In this document: positions 1 to 8,272 of the stretch, in pieces
How the letters are laid out: each line of letters starts with the position of its first letter
How positions within the stretch are numbered: position 1 is the stretch's first letter
Assembly (NCBI GenBank): GCA_029777225.1
Contig: JAKOSR010000086.1
Location: 1-23,633 of the forward strand
Length of the DNA stretch: 23,633 nt
Direction of reading: 5' to 3'
Source of the DNA: Chloroflexota bacterium
Lineage (GTDB): Bacteria > Chloroflexota > Anaerolineae > Anaerolineales > Anaerolineaceae
The notes under the pieces: model-generated
Told to the model about the DNA's origin: nothing
Databases searched by the model: none
What the model saw: only the letters and a program-made list of their open reading frames with translations
Made by a program: the position numbers and the translations under genes

Positions 1-197
1 ATCGCCGCGTCGTGATTGCCCATCGCGCAGGTCAAATTTGGCAACGACTGGATTAAACGGATGCAATCATTGGCATCCGGCCCGTATCCCACCAGGTCGC
101 CCAGACACCAAACCCGGTCAAACTCACCGGCCGCGGCCAAAACGGCCTGCAGCGCGGTGAGGTTGGCATGCACGTCCGATATGACGAGGGTCTTCAT
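1..197 (-). CDS. Calcineurin-like metallophosphoesterase, 3' part outside the window
   Basis: The reverse strand encodes the first 65 residues of a metallophosphoesterase; the rest lies beyond base 1. Metal-binding motifs of the family are visible: D8-V-H10 near the N-terminus, G33-D34 and G60-N-H-D63. The short spacing resembles the YfcE/MJ0936-type phosphodiesterases, small cytosolic enzymes that cleave phosphodiesters with two metal ions; the true substrate cannot be told from this part. The ATG lies four bases after the stop codon of the DUF3048 gene and has no clear Shine-Dalgarno sequence, so translation is probably coupled to that gene. Family assignment is firm, function is not. Confidence 0.85.
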   Translation of the reverse strand, partial: MKTLVISDVHANLTALQAVLAAAGEFDRVWCLGDLVGYGPDANDCIRLIQSLPNLTCAMGNHDAA

Positions 198-201
198 CGG
201 T

Positions 202-1413
202 TTACGGAATACTGAAGCTGAACACCCACTCGCTGTTTTCCACGCTGAGGTTCGAGGTAACTCCGATGAGTGCCATCCAGCTATTGCCGGGTTTAAGCGG
301 AAACAGGTTGCCCTGTTTATCAAAGAACTGCAGGGGTTTATCGGGGTTGGTAGCTTTCCAGGTCACCTGGTAGGCTTTCCCATCCCTGAAGATGGTGGCA
401 TTCTGTCCGTCGGTATTATCGCGCAGGGTCATGTCGTGCAGTACCGTGGTGTATTCGGTTACGTACGTGTTGAGCACGATGACGTTCGAAAACGCCAGTT
501 GCTCGCCGGTCAGCTTGTCCACCAGCGGGATCATGATGTACCCCTGGGTGGGGTCTTCCGTCCAGCGCAGGTACTTGCCACTGTCCTCGTCGTAGACCCA
601 TTCGCTCATGGTGTAATCGGTATACTTCACCCACGCGCTTTGGCCGGCTTCCCCTCCGGTGGGGCCGGTTTCATCAAACAGCATGCCGGTCAGGTCTTCG
701 CGGCCGGTGTCCGCCCCGGTGGACTTGAAGTAATTCGTCAGGGCCGCCGAATCCCCATACACGGTGGTCACCCAGCCGTGCCCGTCATCACACACGCCCG
801 GGCACAGCCCCTCGGCCATAGTGCGGTTGGGGAGCAGTTCAAAAATGAGCGGCAGTACGTTCTCGCCATTTCCACCGGAATAAGCCAGCACAGATTGGTA
901 GAGCCGGGCAATCTGCCCGTCCACACGCCTGACGGAACGGATGGGGTTAACCGCGTTGCAGTCCTGCCCGTAATAAAGCGCGGCAAACCGGTTGGAGCCT
1001 GCGCCGATGTAATATTCAAAAACAATGTCCGCGTATGACAAGCCGGAGTGCGGCCGGCCTTCCACGGGGAAGTTGGAGACCTTGATGAGCACCGGTCGCC
1101 TGTCCAGCAGGGCGGGGTCCTCCACCTTCAGCCCCGTCAGCGGGTCAACATCCTCCGGGAAGTTGTCCGGCCCAATGCTCGTATTCAACACCGGGGTTTG
1201 GGTGGCCGTGGCGGTGTTGGTCGGCTCCGGAGTATTGGTAGGGCTGGGCAATGGCGTCTGGCTGGGAATGTTCTCGCTGGCAATCGCGGTCAGCGTTTGG
1301 TAAACAGCGGTCTGTTGAGCGTTCGTCAGCGTCGGGGCGGGCAGGTTCACGCACGCGCCCAGGCTGATGACGACAATCAACAGAACAGCAACAAGGAAGC
1401 TGCTTTTTTTCAT
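202..1413 (-). CDS. DUF3048 domain-containing lipoprotein
   Basis: A 403-residue exported protein. Residues 1-21 form a lipoprotein signal peptide (two Lys, a hydrophobic stretch, then L-G-A-C with Cys21 as the lipidated residue). A Thr/Pro-rich linker follows at about residues 50-78. The body carries the DUF3048 (YerB-type) signature, including a DPLTG start, an 'RPVLIKVSN' block and an 'NPIRSVRR' block. An upstream in-frame start exists, but I chose the ATG at 1413 because GGAGGT sits seven bases before it and the lipoprotein signal begins there. Function is unknown; YerB-like proteins are found at the cell surface. It is probably cotranscribed with the metallophosphoesterase that follows four bases after its stop. 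Confidence 0.88.
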   Translation of the reverse strand: MKKSSFLVAVLLIVVISLGACVNLPAPTLTNAQQTAVYQTLTAIASENIPSQTPLPSPTNTPEPTNTATATQTPVLNTSIGPDNFPEDVDPLTGLKVEDPALLDRRPVLIKVSNFPVEGRPHSGLSYADIVFEYYIGAGSNRFAALYYGQDCNAVNPIRSVRRVDGQIARLYQSVLAYSGGNGENVLPLIFELLPNRTMAEGLCPGVCDDGHGWVTTVYGDSAALTNYFKSTGADTGREDLTGMLFDETGPTGGEAGQSAWVKYTDYTMSEWVYDEDSGKYLRWTEDPTQGYIMIPLVDKLTGEQLAFSNVIVLNTYVTEYTTVLHDMTLRDNTDGQNATIFRDGKAYQVTWKATNPDKPLQFFDKQGNLFPLKPGNSWMALIGVTSNLSVENSEWVFSFSIP

Positions 1414-1507
1414 TGGCTTTACCTCCATCCCGGTAATTTTACTCCATTGCCCGGCGATAAGTTTGTTTGCTGAACCCTGGCGCCCAAAAAATGCCCACCC
1501 CACACAT

Positions 1508-1539
1508 AAAAAACAGGTTTGCCCACCTGGCAAACCTGT
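1508..1539 (-). terminator. Rho-independent terminator of metH
   Basis: An 11-bp perfect stem (ACAGGTTTGCC at 1513-1523 against GGCAAACCTGT at 1529-1539) closes a five-base loop. On the minus strand it is followed by a run of T's (complement of 1508-1512). It begins 21 bases after the metH stop codon and separates metH from the DUF3048 gene, which therefore needs its own promoter in 1414-1507. Confidence 0.9.
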
Positions 1540-1560
1540 GCTTGCGTCGAAAATTTGGGC

Positions 1561-4500
1561 TTAACCCAACAACTGGTCAACCCGGTTGACCCCCACATTG
1601 AAGTACTTGGCCTTGGGGTGGTGCACGATAATCGCGGCAGTGGACTGTTCCGGTACCAATTGGTATGCCGAGGTCAGGCTCATCCCTAGCGCAGAGCTGG
1701 CCGGCAGCAGGTTGAATACCTTTTGGTGGTCGGGCAACTCCGGGATGGCTGGATATCCCCAGGAATAACGCAGCCCCTGGTCGGCGCTCAATCCCAGCTC
1801 CTTGCGGATGTGCTGGTGCAGGTAATCGGCGGTCGCCTCGGCCATTTGCACCGAGAAACCATGCAGGTAATAGCCTTCCGAATAATCGCCGGCCTTGTCA
1901 AGCAGCGCGAATCGTTCGGTCGGCCTGGGCCCAACGGTGACCACCTGGAAGGCCACCACGTCCATCTGGTTCGCGCCGACAGGTAGGAAGTAATCCAACA
2001 AGCTCAATCCCTCACCGCCAATCTGGCGTGGAAAGGCAAACCGTTCCAGCTCGACCGGGTTGGCCTGCCCGAGCGAATCCGGGTCGTACACCACCAGTTC
2101 TTCCCCGTCCACGAGCGCAGGCCAATAGCCATACACGCCCTGCGGTTCAAGCCAGCTTTCCTTCTGGGCCCGGTTGATCATTTCCAAGCGTCTCTGGTCA
2201 AATTCCTGCTGAAGTTTTTCCCATTCCTTGCCATGCGCGTTCTTGGCTCCCCAGGAGAGGCGGTAAAGCTCATTCAGGTTCAAGTGCTCTGCCACCATCG
2301 GGATGGGAATATTCTTCACCACACGCGGCCCCCAGGTGGTCACCTTGGGGATGAAGCTGGCCGGTTCCAGGTTGGCCCGGCGGGGTTGGACGGGTCTACT
2401 CTCGCGTTGCGCCACCACGCCAAACTCGTGGTCGGCTTTGCGGCGGGTGTCGGCCAGCAGGTCGGCGTACTTTTGGGGGTTGCCCAGCGCGTCCATCACG
2501 GCCAGCCCTTCAAAAGCGTCCTTGCAGTAAAACACGCCCGGTTTATAGTATTCGCCGTCTTCTCCACGCAGGATGCGCCAGCCAAAGCGGGGGTTGATGG
2601 CCGCGCCCCCGATGAGCACCGGCATGACAAGGCCGCGGCGCTGCAGCTCGTTCACAATCAAGGGCATTTGCTTGCTGGTTGAAACCAGCAGGGCGCTCAG
2701 GCCGATGGCGGTCGCGTTTTCTTCGATGGCTTTGGCGATGATGGTCTCCGCCGGCACCTGTTTGCCCAGGTCAACCACCTCGTAGCCGTTGTTTGAGAGG
2801 ATGGTTTTTACCAGGTTCTTGCCGATATCGTGCACATCCCCATACACCGTCGCCAGAACCAGCTTGCCTTTGCTGGTTCCCTCCTTTCGCTCCAGGTAAT
2901 TTTCAAGATGCGCCACCGCTTTTTTCATCACTTCGGCGGATTGCAGCACGAACGGCAGGATGAGTTCACCCGCCCCAAACCGGTCTCCCACTTCTTTCAT
3001 GGCTGGCAACAGCACGTCGTTCAAAATGCCCACTGCCACTTCGCCCTCGGATCGCGCGGGGTCCGCGAAGATAAGTTCATCGATGTCTTCTTCAACGCCG
3101 GCTTTCGTGCGGCTGAGAATTCGCTTTTGCAGCCGCTCGGCGGGTTGAAGCCCGACAAAAGCGTCCGCCTTGCCAGACGACCCACTCTCGTCCACCGCGT
3201 GGCTGTCAAAATACGCGATGAGCTCCGCCAACGCGTTTTCCGATTTGTTGAAAATCAAGGCTTCCGCCAGCGCGCGTTCCTCTTCCGGAATTTCCCCGTA
3301 CGGTCTCACCTGCGCCGGGTTGACGATCGCCATATCCAGGCCGGCTTTGACCGCGTGATGTAAAAACACGCTGTTTAACACTTTGCGTGAGGCTGGGGAA
3401 AGCCCAAACGAAACATTACTCACGCCCAGGGAGGTGTGCGCTCCGGGCAATTGCTCTTTGATGAGGGTCAGCCCCTTAAGGGTCTCAATCGCGGAGTCCC
3501 GGTAGGCCTCTTCGCCGGTGGCCAGGGTGAAGGTCAGGTCATCAAAGACGAGGTCCTCCAGCCGCAAACCATAGTCGTTCACGGCCAAATCAGCCAGGCG
3601 TTTGGCCACCGTGGACTTGCGTTCGGCCGTCTTGGCCATGCCAGTTTCATCGATGGTAAGGCAGAGCACCGCCGCGCTGTACTTGCGTGCCAGGTCGAAA
3701 ATCTTGCGTGGCTTGGTCTCGCCCGATTCAAGATTGGTTGAGTTAATCAGGCAGCGCCCCGGGGCCGTCTGCAAGGCCGCCTCAACCACATCCGGCTCCG
3801 TGGTATCGATGATAAGCGGCACGGGCACCTCAAGCGAGAGGCGCTTCACCAGCTTGCGCATCAGCGCGGCTTCATCCGGCCGTTCCGTCACCGCCACGCT
3901 CACGTCCAGCCCGTGCGCGCCGCTATCCACCTGGTCCCGCGCGATTTGCAGCATGGCGTCATAATCTTCCGCCAGCAGCAGCCGCTTGAAGGCCCTGGAG
4001 CCCTGCGCGTTCAGGCGCTCGCCGATGATAAACGGCACTGGTTCCTGTTCGATGGCCACAGCCTGTGTAGGAGAGGCCAAAAACGCTTCCCTCTTTTGCT
4101 CAAGTGCAGGTGTTTCCTGCCCGCGCACTTTTTCGGCCAGCTTGCGGATATGTTCCGCGGTGGTTCCACAGCAGCCACCAACCACGCGCACTCCGTAAGA
4201 CCCAACATAGCTTGCCAGGGCGCTGGAAAATTCCTCGGGTTGCATTGGGTAAACCGCCTCACCGTTGACGTTCATGGGCAGGCCGGCATTAGGGATGCAC
4301 GAGATGGGCAGGCTGGAATGTTCACTCAGATACTGGATGGAGGCGCGCATGTGTTCGGGGCCCGTGGAGCAATTAAGCCCCACCACATCCACGCCAATGC
4401 CCTCCAGGATGGCCAGCGCCGCGCTGATATCCGTGCCCAGCAACATCTTGCCGTTAATATCCAGCGTGACCTGCGCCTGGATGGGCAGGGCTTTGCCTTC

Positions 4501-5076
4501 ATCCTGGAACGCGCGATGGATGCCTTCCACGGCTGCCTTCACCTCCAGGATGTCCTGAGAGGTTTCAATTAGCAGCAGGTCAACGCCGCCCTGGATGAGT
4601 CCGCGGGCTTGCTCCCTGAAAACCTCCGCCAATTCCTCAAAACTTACATCCGACATTTGCGGGTCATCGGTGGAAATCAGTTTGCCCGTGGGGCCAATGG
4701 AGCCGGCCACAAATTTCTGTTGCCCAGGGGTGCTGGCCGCGTCGGCGGCCTGGCGGGCAATTTGCGCGGCCGCGAAGTTGAGCTCGGTAATCTGGTCGGA
4801 AAGTCCATAGTCCTGCATCGTGAGGCGGTTTGCCCTAAAGGTGTCCGTCTCAATGACATCCGCGCCGGCCTCTAAAAAGGCTTGGTGCACCTGCCTGATA
4901 ATTCCTGGCGCGTTCAGCACCAGGCAATCGTTGCAGCCCACCAGCTTTTTGCCGCCAAAGTCCTGCTCGGTCAGGTTCATAGTTTGCAGGGTGGTGCCCA
5001 TGGCGCCATCGTAGATGAGAACGCGCTGCTTCAACGCTTCAAGATACGCGACATTTTTTGTAATTAACTGCGACAT
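1561..5076 (-). CDS. metH: Cobalamin-dependent methionine synthase
   Basis: Transfers the methyl group of 5-methyltetrahydrofolate to homocysteine through cobalamin, making methionine in the cytosol. The 1171-residue protein has all four MetH modules. The homocysteine domain (about 1-320) carries the zinc Cys ligands at about 236, 302 and 303 (the last two in G-G-C-C-G). The pterin domain (about 345-620) starts at an 'IIGERLN' block. The cap and B12-binding domains (about 640-880) carry D-x-H-x-x-G, with the cobalt-ligand His near 749. The AdoMet reactivation domain (about 900-1171) shows an 'RYSWGYPAIP' block. A GTG two codons earlier is in frame, but GAGG lies five bases before a TGACC spacer ending at the ATG at 5076, so the ATG is preferred. 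The gene is preceded by a SAM-I riboswitch and has its own terminator, so it appears monocistronic and SAM-controlled. Confidence 0.97.
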   Translation of the reverse strand: MSQLITKNVAYLEALKQRVLIYDGAMGTTLQTMNLTEQDFGGKKLVGCNDCLVLNAPGIIRQVHQAFLEAGADVIETDTFRANRLTMQDYGLSDQITELNFAAAQIARQAADAASTPGQQKFVAGSIGPTGKLISTDDPQMSDVSFEELAEVFREQARGLIQGGVDLLLIETSQDILEVKAAVEGIHRAFQDEGKALPIQAQVTLDINGKMLLGTDISAALAILEGIGVDVVGLNCSTGPEHMRASIQYLSEHSSLPISCIPNAGLPMNVNGEAVYPMQPEEFSSALASYVGSYGVRVVGGCCGTTAEHIRKLAEKVRGQETPALEQKREAFLASPTQAVAIEQEPVPFIIGERLNAQGSRAFKRLLLAEDYDAMLQIARDQVDSGAHGLDVSVAVTERPDEAALMRKLVKRLSLEVPVPLIIDTTEPDVVEAALQTAPGRCLINSTNLESGETKPRKIFDLARKYSAAVLCLTIDETGMAKTAERKSTVAKRLADLAVNDYGLRLEDLVFDDLTFTLATGEEAYRDSAIETLKGLTLIKEQLPGAHTSLGVSNVSFGLSPASRKVLNSVFLHHAVKAGLDMAIVNPAQVRPYGEIPEEERALAEALIFNKSENALAELIAYFDSHAVDESGSSGKADAFVGLQPAERLQKRILSRTKAGVEEDIDELIFADPARSEGEVAVGILNDVLLPAMKEVGDRFGAGELILPFVLQSAEVMKKAVAHLENYLERKEGTSKGKLVLATVYGDVHDIGKNLVKTILSNNGYEVVDLGKQVPAETIIAKAIEENATAIGLSALLVSTSKQMPLIVNELQRRGLVMPVLIGGAAINPRFGWRILRGEDGEYYKPGVFYCKDAFEGLAVMDALGNPQKYADLLADTRRKADHEFGVVAQRESRPVQPRRANLEPASFIPKVTTWGPRVVKNIPIPMVAEHLNLNELYRLSWGAKNAHGKEWEKLQQEFDQRRLEMINRAQKESWLEPQGVYGYWPALVDGEELVVYDPDSLGQANPVELERFAFPRQIGGEGLSLLDYFLPVGANQMDVVAFQVVTVGPRPTERFALLDKAGDYSEGYYLHGFSVQMAEATADYLHQHIRKELGLSADQGLRYSWGYPAIPELPDHQKVFNLLPASSALGMSLTSAYQLVPEQSTAAIIVHHPKAKYFNVGVNRVDQLLG

Positions 5077-5095
5077 GGTCACCTCGCTATTGAAT

Positions 5096-5117
5096 AAAAA
5101 AGCCTCTCGATGGAGGC
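5096..5117 (-). terminator. Riboswitch-controlled intrinsic terminator in the metH leader
   Basis: On the minus strand GCCTC and GAGGC pair around a six-base loop (5102-5117), followed by six T's (5096-5101). The left arm is also the target of an antiterminator: GATGAGGCA (5144-5136) can pair with TGCCTCCATC (5118-5109) with one bulged C. That arm overlaps the 3' strand of riboswitch helix P1 (5144-5139). SAM binding would therefore hold P1, free the terminator and stop transcription before metH. Confidence 0.85.
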
Positions 5118-5138
5118 AGTGGTTGATAAAACGCTTGC

Positions 5139-5238
5139 CTCATCTTCCAGAACACTTCATCAAATTCTGCCGGAATTGGCACCCTTTTCGGGGTTGCCGA
5201 GGTTTCTTCGGGCCGGTCCCTCCACCTCTCTGGATGAG
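5139..5238 (-). ncRNA. SAM-I (S-box) riboswitch
   Basis: The minus-strand leader of metH matches the S-box consensus almost word for word. It opens with CTCATC (5238-5233) and continues CAGAGAGGTGGAGGGA, then CCGGCCC, then GAAACCTCGGCAACC, then GGTGCCAATTCCGGCAG, and closes with GGAAGATGAG. P1 is the 6-bp CTCATC/GATGAG helix. SAM-I riboswitches bind S-adenosylmethionine and usually turn off methionine and SAM synthesis genes by attenuation. The adjacent terminator and antiterminator, and the metH gene downstream, fit that role. Confidence 0.95.
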
Positions 5239-5246
5239 TTTCAGCG

Positions 5247-5275
5247 AGTGTATCATAGTCGCGGAGGGGCGTCAA
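5247..5275 (-). promoter_or_regulatory. Sigma-70-type promoter of the metH leader
   Basis: On the minus strand TTGACG (5275-5270) is followed after exactly 17 bases by TACACT (5252-5247). The expected start of transcription is near 5240, immediately before the riboswitch 5' strand at 5238. That position supports the reading. Confidence 0.7.
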
Positions 5276-5356
5276 CGGATTGTGTGCAGGCTTTGTCTCA
5301 ACTTGGTTGAAAGATGGAATCTGTGAACAACTCATAGCAATTCCGCTGGAGATCGC

Positions 5357-5362
5357 TATAAT
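5357..5362 (+). promoter_or_regulatory. Putative -10 box upstream of the flavodoxin gene
   Basis: A consensus TATAAT lies in an AT-rich stretch 65 bases before the flavodoxin start. I see no good -35 match at 16-18 bases upstream, so this is tentative. It would be divergent from the metH promoter, about 80 bp away. Confidence 0.4.
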
Positions 5363-5427
5363 AAAATAAAATATTGAAAAGTCCAGGCCATGCTCATTTG
5401 TTGTAGTTCAAAAAAAGAGGTCAACAC

Positions 5428-5883
5428 ATGACAACCTACATCATTTACGATTCGAATTATGGAAGCACACGCATGATTGCTGAAAAAATCGCGCGCTCCC
5501 TGCCGGTGGAGGCCACCGTCCTGCATGTCCGCGATGTCGATCCCCAGGCGCTCGCCACCGTGGATTTTGTAATAATAGGTTCGCCCACCATCGGTGGCCA
5601 ACCGACGGAGGCCATCAAGACCTTTCTACACCGCATACCCGCTCCGGTGCACCCAGGTGCCCAGGCAGCCGCGTTTGACACCCGCCTTAACTGGAAAATC
5701 CTCTCCCGGTTCAGCTTTGCCGCCAGCCACATCGCCGACTCGCTACGCCAACAGGGCTGGCCTGTGGCCTTGGAGCCAATTGGCTTCTTTAGCAAGGGAG
5801 CGCGTTCGGGCACCGTGCAGTCGGGTGAGTTGGAACGCGCGGCCGATTGGGCTCGCAAGTTGGCCCGCGAAATGGGAAACTAA
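5428..5883 (+). CDS. Flavodoxin-like (FMN-binding) protein
   Basis: A 151-residue flavodoxin fold. The phosphate-binding loop is at residues 8-15 (D-S-N-Y-G-S-T-R), after a first beta strand 'TYIIY'. A second strand 'DFVIIGSPTIGGQP' at about 50-63 would contact the flavin ring. The length fits a short-chain flavodoxin or single-domain flavodoxin-like protein. It probably carries electrons or reduces a partner in the cytosol; no partner gene lies beside it. AGAGG is positioned eight bases before the ATG. A weak terminator-like hairpin follows. Family is confident; the physiological role is not known. Confidence 0.88.
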   Translation: MTTYIIYDSNYGSTRMIAEKIARSLPVEATVLHVRDVDPQALATVDFVIIGSPTIGGQPTEAIKTFLHRIPAPVHPGAQAAAFDTRLNWKILSRFSFAASHIADSLRQQGWPVALEPIGFFSKGARSGTVQSGELERAADWARKLAREMGN

Positions 5884-6308
5884 CCCCAGGTTTCCATACC
5901 ATACAGCCGTAAATTGAGCCGGCCGCTTCTGCCACGGCTCCTTTTCGAGTCGGGGTAAATAACTACATACCTTTCCTTTGCTTTTTCTCACGTAATTTAT
6001 GATGTATTCCATGTCGCACTCACGATGTCCAAACTCACCTTCTGAATGTTTCAACCGGGCATTTTTCTAAACGATTACAGAGGTGTTGGCTTGTAAGTAG
6101 GGAACTGAAAAGGAATTCGAAAACCAGGCAAACCAATCACCTGTTTTCGGGCAAAGGCTCCGGGTTGGATGCCATCCCTATGCAAATTTAACTAATGCTA
6201 TAGAAATTATGTAAAATCCTCGAATAACCCAGCCATACCCAATAACGAGCAGGCCCAAGGGTCTTTTTCACTGGGTGCGAAACCCAAAACAGAGTTATAA
6301 GGAGCCGA
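5884..6308. other. 425-bp gene-poor, lower-GC intergenic stretch
   Basis: I find no convincing gene here. It contains the terminator-like hairpin just after the flavodoxin gene (5916-5945), A/T-rich runs, and a segment around 6199-6218 (TATAGA, TATGTAAAAT) that could hold the CueP promoter, without a clear -35. A purine-rich Shine-Dalgarno sequence (AAGGAG) stands just before 6309. No tRNA or recognisable riboswitch was found. Confidence 0.6.
5916..5945 (+). terminator. Possible weak terminator after the flavodoxin gene
   Basis: GAGCCG (5916-5921) and CGGCTC (5935-5940) form a 6-bp GC-rich stem around a 13-base loop, followed by CTTTTC. The T run is short and the loop long, so termination would be partial at best. 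Confidence 0.45.
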
Positions 6309-6878
6309 ATGGTTAAAAATCGAAAGGTTATTTTGTTTGCTCTTACCGCTGTGGTGGTCCTCACAGCTGTTGTTCTTGTCAGTACAAAGAGCGGTCGGGA
6401 CGCGCAAGCCTTGTTTCTTCAAAAATATGGATTGGAGAACCTCGAAATCAAAGATATAGTAAAGCGACTCGACAGCCGCGTTGATGAGCCTTCCAACCTG
6501 TTTTCGAGCATCACGAGTGAACAGCTTATTCTCAAGGATGAGTCGCAGGAAGTCAGGTTGAACTTGCCTAAGGAAGAGTTTTACCTCTCTTTTGCGCCGT
6601 ACTTCAACACCACCCATCCTTGCGCCACTCACAGTCCTTCTTCTTGCCGGGGTGAATTTGTGGGAGAAAAGATGCACGTCACGATTAAAGCTTTGTCCGG
6701 TGAGGTTTTGGTGGAAGATGATATGACCACCATGGACAATGGATTTATTGGTGTGTGGCTTCCACGGGATATTAAAGCGACCGTCAATGTGGACTACCTG
6801 GGAAAGACTGCATCCGCGCCAATTGAGACTTCCACAGGAAGTGATACGTGCCTGACCACCCCCCTCAAGTTCAACTAG
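6309..6878 (+). CDS. cueP: CueP-like copper-binding protein, membrane-anchored
   Basis: A 189-residue protein resembling the CueP family, whose Salmonella member is a periplasmic copper-binding protein that helps supply copper and resist its toxicity. The N-terminus (residues 1-24) is a Lys-rich start plus a hydrophobic segment. No lipobox Cys is present, so it is either an uncleaved anchor or a signal peptide. Family blocks are visible: 'FYLSFAPYFNTTHPC', 'SSCRGE', 'DNGFIGVWLPRDI' and a terminal 'CLTTPL'. The three Cys are at 105, 113 and 181; the spacing (8 and 68) agrees with the copper-ligand Cys of Salmonella CueP as I recall them. AAGGAG precedes the ATG. GC content is clearly lower than in neighbours, which suggests transfer. 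No copper exporter or regulator lies next to it. Confidence 0.88.
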   Translation: MVKNRKVILFALTAVVVLTAVVLVSTKSGRDAQALFLQKYGLENLEIKDIVKRLDSRVDEPSNLFSSITSEQLILKDESQEVRLNLPKEEFYLSFAPYFNTTHPCATHSPSSCRGEFVGEKMHVTIKALSGEVLVEDDMTTMDNGFIGVWLPRDIKATVNVDYLGKTASAPIETSTGSDTCLTTPLKFN

Positions 6879-6946
6879 GTGGCAAACAACATCAAGCGAG
6901 GTTTACGCCCGGACCCAGATAAGATTTCTTGCGTTTGGAAATAATC

Positions 6947-6979
6947 AAAAAACTGGAGGTGTAAAACCTCCAGTTTTTT
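6947..6979. terminator. Bidirectional terminator between convergent genes
   Basis: A 13-bp perfect inverted repeat: six A's plus CTGGAGG (6947-6959), a seven-base loop, then CCTCCAG plus six T's (6967-6979). It reads as hairpin plus T-run on both strands. It lies between the CueP gene (plus) and the aminotransferase (minus), and would serve both. Confidence 0.93.
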
Positions 6980-6992
6980 AGTTCAGTATCAG

Positions 6993-8243
6993 TTACTCTC
7001 GTGTCCGTGGGTATCGGATTGCTGGCATCGTGCACCGCCGGACGATGTTGGCCAGCCGGCGCACACCTTCGTCAATTACTTCCGGCTTGCTGGCCGAGAC
7101 GTTCATGCGCATGGTGTTGGTTGGGCCGCCATTCGGGTAGAAAGGCTCGCCCGGCACATAAGCCACCTTCTCTTCCACTGCCATGGGGAACAACTTGACC
7201 GTGTCGCAGCCATCAGGCAGGCGTAGCCACAGGAACAGCCCGCCAGCCGGTTTGGTCCAGGTGGTACCTTCGGGCATGTATTTTTCGAACGCGTTCAGCA
7301 TGGCATCCCGGCGTTCCTTGTAAACCTTTTTGATGAGCTCGATATGCTCGTTGAGCCATTCATCCTTCACCAGTTCATAGGCCACGTATTGGTCGAAAGT
7401 GGAGCTCTGCAGGTCTGCGCCCTGTTTGGCTTGCACCATCTTCTTATTCACCTGTGGCGGGGCGATGACCCAGCCAATCCGCAGTCCGGGCGCCAATATC
7501 TTCGAGAGCGTGCTCGTGTAAATGACGTTTCCGCTGTAGCATCCATCCTGGTTCGAGTGATATTCCTCGTCAATCACGCACAGGGGTGGGATGGGTTCGC
7601 CCTCAAACAGCAGCTTGCCGTAGGGGTCATCCTCCACGATTGGTACACCATGCCGGTTCGCGATTTCCACGATTTGCTTGCGCCGAGTGTGCGACAAGGT
7701 CACGCCCATCGGGTTCTGGAAATTGGGCAGCACATACATGAACTTGATATTGGTCGCTACCAATTGTTCCAGTTGGTCGGTAAGCATGCCGTCCTCATCG
7801 GTATCAACAGTGACGTAGTGTGGCCCATACGCGTTCCAGGCCTGGATGGCTCCCAGGTACGTGGGGGATTCCGTCAGCACCCGGTCGCCACGGTTAATGA
7901 AGATTCGGCCCACGAAGTCCAGCGCCTGCTGTGAACCCGTGGTGATGAGGATGTTATCCAGACTGATGTTAATGCCCATTTTCTTCGCGTCCCGGGCAAC
8001 CCACTCGCGCAACGGCGCGTAGCCTTCAGTGGTGGTGTACTGCAGCGCCTTCCTGCCTTTTTCGGTTAGCACCTTATCGCATGCCGCGCGAACGCGGTCA
8101 ATCGGGAAAATCTCCGCGGCCGGGAAGCCACCGCCGAACGAAATCATGTCCGGCTGGTCGGTCACCTTTAGCAGTTCTCGGATGAAGGAGCTCTTCATCC
8201 CTTCCGTCCGATGCGCGAAACGGTGTTCCCATGGTGTTTGCAT
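6993..8243 (-). CDS. PLP-dependent class I/II aminotransferase
   Basis: A 416-residue fold-type I aminotransferase of the 2-aminoadipate/kynurenine aminotransferase (LysN/AadAT-like) group. Visible features: the 'ISFGGGFP' block near 34-41, 'QYTTTEGY' at 68-75, 'PNFQNPMG' at 173-180 with Asn177 contacting PLP, 'EDDPYG' at 204-209, Lys248 in S-T-L-S-K as Schiff-base lysine, Arg254, and a C-terminal 'MRMNVS' block with the substrate-carboxylate Arg. Such enzymes move amino groups between an amino acid and 2-oxoglutarate or another oxoacid; substrate range is broad and cannot be fixed from sequence. AAGGAG precedes the ATG. It starts 29 bases after the GlyA-GcvT gene, so the two are likely cotranscribed. 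Confidence 0.92.
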   Translation of the reverse strand: MQTPWEHRFAHRTEGMKSSFIRELLKVTDQPDMISFGGGFPAAEIFPIDRVRAACDKVLTEKGRKALQYTTTEGYAPLREWVARDAKKMGINISLDNILITTGSQQALDFVGRIFINRGDRVLTESPTYLGAIQAWNAYGPHYVTVDTDEDGMLTDQLEQLVATNIKFMYVLPNFQNPMGVTLSHTRRKQIVEIANRHGVPIVEDDPYGKLLFEGEPIPPLCVIDEEYHSNQDGCYSGNVIYTSTLSKILAPGLRIGWVIAPPQVNKKMVQAKQGADLQSSTFDQYVAYELVKDEWLNEHIELIKKVYKERRDAMLNAFEKYMPEGTTWTKPAGGLFLWLRLPDGCDTVKLFPMAVEEKVAYVPGEPFYPNGGPTNTMRMNVSASKPEVIDEGVRRLANIVRRCTMPAIRYPRTRE

Positions 8244-8272
8244 TATTCTCTCCTTTACTTGTGTGCGGTTAC

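Noticed and set aside
16..1038. A 340-codon open frame on the plus strand
   Set aside because: It runs across two clear minus-strand genes (metallophosphoesterase and DUF3048) and has no coding signature of its own.
5087..5335. An 82-codon minus-strand frame in the metH leader
   Set aside because: The sequence is fully explained by the promoter, the SAM-I riboswitch and the terminator.
6126..6175. A segment with GGCAAACC and GCAAAGGCTCCGG resembling parts of the c-di-GMP-I riboswitch
   Set aside because: The helices that should flank these motifs (a CC...GNRA...GG hairpin and the outer stem) cannot be formed here, so the likeness is only in short words.
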